A stretch of DNA of 40,224 bases from Ophiosphaerella korrae (lineage: Eukaryota; Ascomycota; Dothideomycetes; Pleosporales; Phaeosphaeriaceae). The translations under genes and the position numbers were made by a program. Shown one piece after another: positions 32,611 through 40,224 of this stretch (its first letter is position 1; every line of letters starts with the position of its first letter). The stretch covers positions 1-40,224 of the forward strand of contig JALNQF010000365.1 in NCBI GenBank assembly GCA_028456385.1, read 5' to 3'. The notes beneath the pieces were generated by a model. It did no database searches. It was not told where the DNA came from and worked only from the letters and a program-made list of their open reading frames with translations.

Positions 32611-34431
32611 CTAGGGCACTGGCTCGACTTTCTTGGTGTGAAGAGCCAGCACCCCGACTTCCAGGCCCTTCTCATCTACTTTGCTTGGTGTTCCGGTTCC
32701 AGGGCTGCCTGGTGCGGACAAGAGTTTATTGGCATGTTTCTTAGTCAACCTATCCTTGTGCGCAAGATACGCAATCGTGCTGAAAATGATGAAGTTGAAA
32801 CCTGCCATGACAGCTGCGGCCCGGTTGCCAGCAGTCACGAATGGCTGGTTGACCTGTTTGTACCACACTAGTGGAATCCATGCCAAGAAAGTATCTACGT
32901 AAGACAGTCGTTAGAGTTGGACATGATATTGTAGGGGTATAGATACTGACATTGGAGAGTATTCATTGCTGCTGCAGTAAAGGCCCGTTGCTCGGCGTTG
33001 TCAGATATGGTTTCAGCCATCCATGCCATTGTCAAGGGAACCATGCTTCCGCCAATGGATGATACAATGTATAGTGGTGCCCGATGCGAGAAAGGGCCCA
33101 TGACTGGGGTTACGGCAAGTAAGGTGAAGACGACGATCGCGACCATGTTGGAAAATAGGATTACTGGCCATCGTCTTCCTTTCAATGGGCCATCAGAGAT
33201 CCAGACGCATGTCAAAGAATATACGGCGGTGAAGGCATTTCCAAGAGTAGGGTACTCGTTCTGTCCATGCTTATTAGTCTTTGGCTATTCTTGTGTTCTA
33301 GAATTAGTTGGGCGAAAACTTACAATTTGAGCAATCGTATATACTGGAGGTTTTCCTTTCTTGTTGTGTGCTTTGAGCCAAAACACAAATGCAGTAAAAG
33401 GTTGAGATCCAAACGGTTGAACTGCGAAGATAAGGGTAAATAGTAGGGTCTTCCAGCTCGTCAAGTAGCCGACAAAGGTCTTTAAAGTGTATGGCTTGCC
33501 TTCAGGTTTGCGTCCAGCCTTTTGCATCCGCTCTTTGGCAATTTCGATATCCTATTCATGTCATCAGGTGAGACCACGAGAGTTTTCGAGCCGCAGCACT
33601 CACGCGCTCAGTGAAGATCCAGTTGGGTTTTGCGGTGCCAGGAGTGTCGGGCAGGAAGAAGTAAGCTAAGAGAGCAATGGGTAAAGAGATGATCCCGTTT
33701 ATGACTAGGATACACATGTTAACAACGAGCTTAGTACCCTTTACAGAAGATGGGCACATACTGAATAGCCATCTCCAGCCAGGCAAACCAGCGGTTCCAT
33801 TCATACCATTATAGATGCCAGCTTGTAAGAAACCGCTAAAAATGGGTGCGATGGAGACCGCGGACTGAAGGATACCGTTCCTTTTGCCAAGCTCACCTAA
33901 GTTCTATGTCAGCAGTAGGTTCATGTTCAAACGAAGTAATAGCTTACGTTTATTATACCATGATCCAAGCACATAGTACAAGGCTGGCCAATATCCTGCC
34001 TCAAAAAGCCCAACGATGAATCGGAGCCCCAGTAATGCTTGATATGATTTTGCACCCGCCAAAGCAAAAGTAAAGACGGTCCAGCCAACCTCCTGAAAGG
34101 GGATCCAGATGTGAGCAGGAACGCGAGTCAAAATGATGTTTGAAGGCCACTGCCCAATAATGTAGCCAATAGTCCAAGAGAGGACGATGTAGTTGTACTG
34201 ATTGCCATAGAGATTGAGGTCCTCCTTCATACCAGAGACGAAAGCGTTAGTAATGTTGGAAGTGTCGATCCATTTGATCAGCATCCCAAGTGTGCCGAAT
34301 GTCAAAAGTGTGGCATCAAGCTTGAAGAGAAACTTCCGTTCTTCCTTCGAAACGTTTGCCGAGTCCCAGAGCCATCCTTTCCAATTCTGGGAAGGTTTCG
34401 AAGACATGGTGGATGTAGCTTTCTCGGCCAT
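32611..34431 (-). CDS. MFS transporter, anion:cation symporter (DAL5 / pantothenate-biotin type)
   Basis: Plasma-membrane carrier of the fungal DAL5/Fen2/Liz1/Vht1 group, proton-coupled uptake of small carboxylates or vitamins. Six exons: 33948-34431, 33762-33896, 33604-33704, 33324-33551, 32951-33260 and 32611-32894, giving 513 aa; all introns are 51-63 bp and the phases agree. Telling segments are KWIDTSNITNAFVSGMKEDL, YNYIVLSWTIGYIIGQWPSN, LRFIVGLFEAGYWPALYYVL, WRWLFIINGIISLPIALL, FLPDTPG and a second half with PLTMAWMAETISDNAEQRAF. About 12 membrane segments are expected. I chose the ATG at 34431 (MAEKATSTMSSKP) over the in-frame one at 34509, because the extra 26 residues are not typical of the family's soluble N terminus. 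FEAGYWPALYY is closest to pantothenate and vitamin H carriers; the substrate is not provable. No pathway genes adjoin. Confidence 0.88.
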
Positions 34432-35103
34432 AAGTAGCCCTTGGTTCGAGGTTTTTTGGCCCAAGATAAATCGAAAGAAGAATAGTATGGAACAAGATGA
34501 GCCGGACATAAATAGGGCCCAAGGCGCATATATAGAAAAGCTTCACCCAGTTATTGCGTCAAGCTTCTAGTAAACATTGCTAAGCACCATCATGTTCTAG
34601 AGGTCTTATCTTCGTGCAGCGCAAACTAGAGAGATTTGGAAGTAGATGTGGATACCTCGAAAGAGGGGTTACTAGTGTTGCCATGTTACAGAACTGATCA
34701 TGGCCAATCCTGCGAATCCTCCAAAGTCTTATGCGGGTAGTGCCTTTGGTGACAACTTCGTATGTTGTTGGGTCGAGGACGATGAGTACAGCATGGTTTA
34801 GCGATGAATTGCCGGGTCTAGAGATAAGGAAAAGAATCAGGCCATGGTTCTGCGGTTTAGCGTCCACTTAGGCAGGGGGGTGCTCCTCATGATGGATTGC
34901 CAATTGTGGATGCAAATGACGTGACTTGGCACACAACTTTGTTGGAACAACCTGGACTTCTTCGTTTTGACTAATTATAGTTTATAATCGAAGCAATTTC
35001 TTTATCCAATGCATGTGTAGGGTGGTTTGACAGCAAAACTTCAAGCATAGTATTGAACTAATAGGCCAGGTGAAATGGTGCGTACTCGTAGTCGTTTCTT
35101 AGA
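34432..35103. other. Intergenic region MFS promoter / ANK-ZZ 3' flank
   Basis: About 670 bp. The MFS promoter lies on the left. A 95-codon minus-strand frame at 34580-34867 (MDAKPQNHGLILFLISRPG...) is protein-like in composition but matches nothing I recognise and lacks a supporting context. Confidence 0.4.
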
Positions 35104-35835
35104 CTATATTGTCTCAACCCAACCGCCCTTCTCCCCCCAGGTCTGTTTAATAACAACGTGCGTTTTATCCAAACATGATAGCCCTCCCTCTTTGCATTCC
35201 AAACAAATATCAAAATCCCCTCCAGCGCAGATTTGGCAGTGGTAGTGAATGCCACTAAAGAGAATCCTTACCGTGCAGATATCACAGATTGCGTTTGATG
35301 ACCCGCGTTGTTTACTATTTACTTTTTTGTTCATAGCCGCCTTATCAATTACCATGCTTTGATCGAAAAGGAGACCAGAAATATTATGGTGTCCTATCCT
35401 GACGGCCATAGTAGTCCCGGAAGTCAGGCTCGATTCCGGGTATTGCAACGCTATGGCCCTTGAACGCGGCCTGCGAAATCGCACTTTCACCATAGGCATT
35501 CTCGTGCTTTGGATTAACTCCTGGGTTATCCTTGGTGATGGTATTACTTTCGTGATACTCTAGCAATAGTTCAACTACGTCGTGATGGCCTCGATTTGCT
35601 GCAGCAATTAGAGGTGTCTCTCCTTGTATGTTAGCAGTCGCAATGTCAGCACCTTCGTCGAGAAGTTGCTCAACAGTTGTGAAATAACCACAATATGACG
35701 CAGAAAGGATTGCAGTCCAGCCAAGTTGGCTTTCGTGGGTACCAGTCGTTGTATTATCTACTCCATACTCGACAAGAAGATTCGCGATTTCAACATCTCC
35801 CCTGTCGCATGCTAATAATATTACTAAAGTATACC
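35104..35835 (-). pseudogene. Truncated ankyrin-repeat / ZZ zinc-finger gene at RIP boundary
   Basis: On the minus strand from about 35835 a frame reads ankyrin repeats: LLACDRGDVEIANLLVEYG, GWTAILSASYCGYFTTVEQL, then GETPLIAAANRGHHDVVELL, then a degraded repeat ending DYYGRQDRTP and a TAA near 35384. The ZZ finger lies in another frame (ICDICTVRILF...YHCQICAGGDFDICLECK...CLDKTH) and ends at 35104. In ankyrin/ZZ proteins of fungi these two parts follow directly, so the gene has a frameshift plus stop here, or an intron I cannot place. Its 5' part dissolves into the AT-rich block: the last readable codons (TLVILLACD) are already biased to TTA and ATA. I read it as a gene killed by RIP leaking from the neighbouring repeat. 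Confidence 0.7.
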
Positions 35836-36589
35836 TCTATAAACTATTATAGGTTCTACTTCTTAAGTACTAGAATATAGATAGCTATTTTTAATAAGTA
35901 GTCTACTATTACTAGTATTATATTATAAACGTACGCTAAGCTATTTTTTAAAGGTAAGAGGCCTATAATAAAGTTTTACGAATATAGCTAGATTAGTTAG
36001 CCCTCTATAGCTAGAGCTAATAGATCCCGATAGTAGAGGAGAACTTAAATAGGATAAAGTAATAGAGTATAACCTAAATACGTAAGAGCTTTATAGATTT
36101 GTAATCGCAAATCTATAAAGCTATAAAGTAGCTAAGACTATTATAGTATATAAGCGCCTATACGCGTAATAATAGAAATCTTGTAGTAAAGAATAAATTT
36201 ACTTATATACCTATAGTTATATACTTAACCTACTTGTAATACTTACCTACTACTTAACCTACACGCTATCTCCTCTTTCTTTACTTCTAGTACCTTATAG
36301 ACTAAGTACTTATTTCTAATATAAGCTTACTTATTACATATTAACTACTTAAAGTTATAAAAGAAAGATAGCTATAAATACTACTTTAAGATTATAGTTA
36401 GCGTAGACTAATAGTATTAGACTATAGCTCTACTCTACTACGCTAAATAAACCTAAAAAAGTAGATAAGTATTTTATAATATTAAATATAGGAGTAGAAT
36501 AGTAAATATTATTATAAAGGTTTACTAGCTCTTAGCTCTTAGCTTAGTATACGCTAATCGTAATACTACTATAGCCTTATAGGCCTTAT
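35836..36589. other. AT-rich RIP-degraded DNA between ANK-ZZ remnant and LTR
   Basis: CpA and TpG are almost absent. It probably contains the mutated 5' part of the ankyrin gene and possibly another repeat. No frame is readable. Confidence 0.55.
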
Positions 36590-37018
36590 ATTACTAGCTT
36601 ACTAGAGTCGACTTCCTAATAGCCTAAAGGGGTATTAGTAGATTGTAAAGTAATAACAAAAGCTCGTGTTATAATTTATAATAGGCTATAAATAATAGAA
36701 GATGTTTTGTAACTATCTTTGTATTATCGCTTATAGTTAATAATTAAATTACTAATACTATCTTAATAATGCGCGTCGCTACTAACTATATACTTGTCCT
36801 AATCTATTAATCTATTACTACTAAGAATAATAGATCGTAGATTACCTTAATCTATAATCTATTAACGCTAAGAGTCTATAGATTATAGATTACTCTAGGT
36901 ATCCTAATTATATATAGTTTCCTAATTAAGTTTGTATTCTTTGTATTCGTAATAACTTAATCCTTTAGTTATAGGGCTAATTAGTTCTATCTATATTTCT
37001 CTTATTACTATTGTAATA
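36590..37018 (-). repeat. LTR of the right-flank gypsy element (approximate left edge)
   Basis: On the minus strand it begins TATTACAATAG at 37018 (TGTTACAA in the left copy, G-to-A changed). It is preceded on the minus strand by a purine tract AAAAGAAGAGATAG, a plausible polypurine tract. It aligns with the solo LTR at 1679-2139, sharing GGTATTAGTAGATT, AATAACAAAAG, CTATAAATAATAGAAGAT, ATTAAATTACTAATACTATC and TAATTAGTTCTATCT. The far edge near 36590 is estimated from the 461-bp left copy, because the end sequence is too mutated to fix. Confidence 0.65.
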
Positions 37019-40000
37019 CTATCTCTTCTTTTAAGTAAGTCCTTGTTTATCTATCCTAGAGCTAAGGTTATTAACCTACTCTCTTTGTTAATTTCTAGTT
37101 CCTTATTACTCCCTATAGTTGCTTCTTCTACACGTTATTAATATCTTCTTACTAATCGCGTATTATACAATAGTGTTAAAATATTTCCTTGTTCTTATTA
37201 TACTTCCTCTAAGTTAAATCCTAAGTACTCTCTTTATATAGTTTCTATAAACAATAGTAGAGCTTATAAAGCGTATATCTATATAAACGTTTATAGTTCC
37301 TACAACGTGTCTAGTATCTCTCTTATAGAGTATATATTTATTATACTTATTTTTACATCTAGGCTTAATAATAATAGGGAGAGCTATTAACTAGGCTTAA
37401 GAGAAATTACTATCTTAAATTGTAGAGGCTAAAGCTAAGCGTAAGTAGATCTAGGAGCTTACGTAAAGTAAGCTAGTAAAGAATTAAGCTCGTCTCTTTT
37501 ATCTTTGTAAGATAAAAGCGCTAAATAATAAGAAATTAGCTGTGTAGTTAGTAGCTCTAGAAGCTAAGCTAGACTTAGATAAAGTATTTAGTGTTGCTAT
37601 AGTAGGTCCTACGTTAGGTACTCTTATCGCCTTTCTATCTAGCGATAGTAATATTAGTTCTCTTAGTTTACTACTAGGCGTTCTAGAAGGTTTTAACTTT
37701 AGAAGTCTTTTAGTTTCTTAGGGTAGTTAAGATTGTCCTCTAGTTCCTATATTTCTTCCTATAGTTGTCCTTTTCTATCTATACTTATCTATTTTACTAG
37801 ATAGTAGTTCCTACTATTATAGAACTAGTATACTAGGATTTCTTTAACTTCTTATTCTTTTTATTCTCTATATATATCTACTTTGTACACTAGTAGTTCT
37901 ACGTTTTATAGTACTATCTTAAGTAGTACTACGTAGAAGGTTAAGTGTATCCTTATTTTATTTAGTAGCTTTAGTTTAAATATAACTAGCGTAACTTCTT
38001 TCTTAATTTTATATAGTCTTATCTTAATGTAGTCTAATTTTAAGCTTAGTCTCTTACTCTTAATGTTTTTCTATACTAACTATACTTTTTCTCTCTTTCT
38101 AAATTAGAGTCTCTCTTTATATTTCTTGTTATAGTACTTTACTATTTAATTATATAGGAATTCTATATCCTATCTTAATTACTTGTATATATCTTTAAGT
38201 CTATTAGTAAAGTTTTCTCCTCTTAAAGACTAAGATATCTTTAGTCTTAGTATTCTATATATACTAAGGTTAAATCTATAGTTTATAAAGAAAGGTAATA
38301 CCTCTATTATCTTATTCTTTGCGCTATTATATGCTAACTATACTATAGGTAGTAACTATACCTAGTTGTTCTAGTTATAATTAAGGTAGCATCTTAAGTA
38401 TTGTTCTACTATCTAATTTATACGTTCTAATTATCTGTTTATCTATAGGTAGTATACTGTTAATATTATATATTTAATTCCTAATTATACTATTATTATT
38501 CCCTATAGTTTTAATATAAATCTTACGTCTCTATCTATAATAATCTTATCTAGTAGTCTGTGTTAGCTAATTATAGTTCTTAGAACCTAGTATACTATAA
38601 CTTCTATTCTACTTTTCTCTTTATATAGTCTAAAGTATAAGTACTTTATAAGTTTATCTACTATTATTAGGATTTTATTATACTTAACTCCTAATATTAA
38701 GTCTTTTAACTTAGGTAGTTTTATAATAAAATCTATTATAATAACTCTCTATAGTTATTCTAGTACTTCTACTAGTTATAGCTTCTTATATAGTATATAT
38801 CTACTATACTTATTTCTCTAGTATTCTATATAATCTTGTAGTACTTCTATTACTAGTTGTCTTACTCTTAAGATATAGTAATCTCTTAGTAGTCTATCTA
38901 GTATTTTATTAATTCCTTAATATCTATATACTAGTAGTTTATAGAACTATTGTATAAATTCTCTTTATATTTTTCTTAGAATATACGTTCTTCTATAGGC
39001 TTTTATAAGACTTTCTTTAATCTTAAGTTTTTTTATCTCTTTAGGGGCTTTTCTTGTTTCTTCCTAAATCTATTTGTCTAGCTTGCTACTCTTTCTTTCG
39101 AGTGTTATAGCTATTTTAGGTATATTTAGGACTAAATATCCTTCTTTGTTTTTAACTAGAACTATACTAGTAGCGCTTACTTCTTTCTATAAGTCTAGTC
39201 TTCTACTAAAGGCGTCTATAAATTAGTTATCTTTCCCTTTTATATATATAATTTCTATATTAAATATTAATAAGAATTCCTACTATCTTATATATTGTTA
39301 TATTAGTTCTTTATTTAGTATAAATCTTATAAGATTCCTATAGTCTATATAGACCTTTGTTTAGTATTTTACTCTTTATAGGTATACTCTCTATTGTTTA
39401 AATACTTTATAGATTACTAGTATCTCTTTGTTATAAATTAGATAGTTAAGCTCTACTAGCTTTATTTTCTTAGAGAAGTATTTAACTAAATATTCTTTCT
39501 TAGTCTTTAGGTCTTCTTATATTAGTGCTATTCTATAGACTAAATTAGATACGTCTATTTTTACTATTACTAGTAGGTCTAGGTTATATATTCTAATAAC
39601 TAGGTTTTCTATAAACTTCTTTTTAATCTTCTTAAATACTTTATTATATTCTATTATCTATTTAAATAGTGTATCCTTTTTTATAAGCCTTGTTATTAGT
39701 TCTATATCTTTAGACTATCTTACTATTAACTTTCTATAAAAGTTAGCTAGGCTATAAAATTATTATACTTCCTTTAGGTTCTTAGGTATTAGCTATTTGT
39801 TAATTAATCTAATTTTTTCTAGATTAATCTTAATTTTTCCTAGTTTAATAATAAATCTAAGGAAGTCTATTTCCTTTATATAGAATTTGTATTTTCTTAT
39901 TTTAAGAAATATCTTATTTTCTACTAGTTTTTCTAGCACTTTGTACATATACTACACGTATTCTTTTTCTATTTCTAAGAATATAAGGATATTATCTAGG

Positions 40001-40224
40001 TATGTAAATATAAATATATCTAAGTACTCTCTTAGTACTATATTTATTCTTTCTTAGAAGGCTACTAGTGCGTTTATTAAGCTAAAGGGTATAACTAGGT
40101 ATTTATATAGTCTATATTGTGTTCTAAACGCTATTTTCTATTTATTGCCTTTCTTAATTCTAATCTAGTAGTAGGCGTTCTAGATATCTAGTTTTATAAA
40201 GATTCTTACTTTCTATAGTCTATC
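36590..40224 (-). mobile_element. RIP-inactivated Ty3/gypsy retrotransposon, cut by window end
   Basis: Read on the minus strand the pol order is reverse transcriptase, RNase H, integrase, then 3' LTR. The RT shows IAFRTQYRLYKYLVIPF and TYLDNILIF near 39.98-40.00 kb, where the family has YLDD (Asp to Asn by G-to-A). LANFYRKL lies near 39.73-39.76 kb. RNase H shows FNIEIIYIKGKDN and FIDAFSRR near 39.2-39.3 kb. Integrase shows IDFIIKLPK and ILIIVDKLIKY near 38.6-38.75 kb. Stops fall where Trp or Gln is expected. RT then IN order with RNase H between is diagnostic of gypsy rather than copia. The 5' LTR, gag and start of pol are beyond the window. Clearly non-functional. Confidence 0.82.

Noticed and set aside
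34580..34867. 95-codon minus-strand frame upstream of the MFS gene
   Set aside because: Protein-like but no motif, no homologous pattern and no intron or context support.

Overview
The window looks like nuclear DNA of a filamentous ascomycete. Genes are split by many short introns (45-105 bp) with GTRNGT-type donors and CTAAC-type branch sites. A gene-rich block of balanced base composition (about 3.3-35.8 kb) lies between two AT-rich blocks in which CpA and TpG have almost vanished and TpA is everywhere, the signature of repeat-induced point mutation (RIP). That two-compartment layout, and gene content such as a SUZ12 homologue, suggest a Dothideomycete (Pleosporales-like). This placement is inference.

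Left block (1-3.3 kb): a RIP-killed pogo/Fot-type DDE transposon on the + strand. Its reading frame is still collinear but full of stop codons. A solo LTR (1679-2139) with a 5-bp target duplication AAGCT sits inside it. Right block (35.8-40.2 kb): a RIP-killed Ty3/gypsy element on the - strand. Reverse transcriptase, RNase H and integrase can still be read, and the LTR is related to the solo LTR on the left.

Gene island, left to right: SET2 H3K36 methyltransferase (-); a 3.3-kb intergenic stretch with a CCAAT-box cluster; an AT-hook protein (+); a 2.1-kb gap; a SUZ12-like Polycomb protein whose last exon completes a PHD-like finger (-); an F-box/LRR protein (+); a Gly-rich WW-domain protein with a 17-nt microexon (+); POP8-like RNase P/MRP subunit (-); a 1114-aa coiled-coil protein with three 36-aa repeats (-); RVB2/reptin AAA+ ATPase (+); a secreted LicD-family protein (+); a ubiquitin-like/WLM metalloprotease (+); a possible small membrane protein (+); a DAL5/pantothenate-type MFS transporter (-); and an ankyrin/ZZ-finger gene (-) broken at the edge of the right RIP block.

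Several genes act on chromatin (SET2, SUZ12, RVB2, probably the AT-hook protein), but they belong to different complexes and nothing shows that they form a cluster. SET2/AT-hook, SUZ12/F-box and coiled-coil/RVB2 are divergent pairs. AT-hook/SUZ12, WW/POP8 and small-ORF/MFS are convergent pairs. The most notable items are the PHD-like tail on SUZ12, the nested transposon with an intact target duplication, the RIP edge running into the ankyrin/ZZ gene, and the microexon inside the WW domain.
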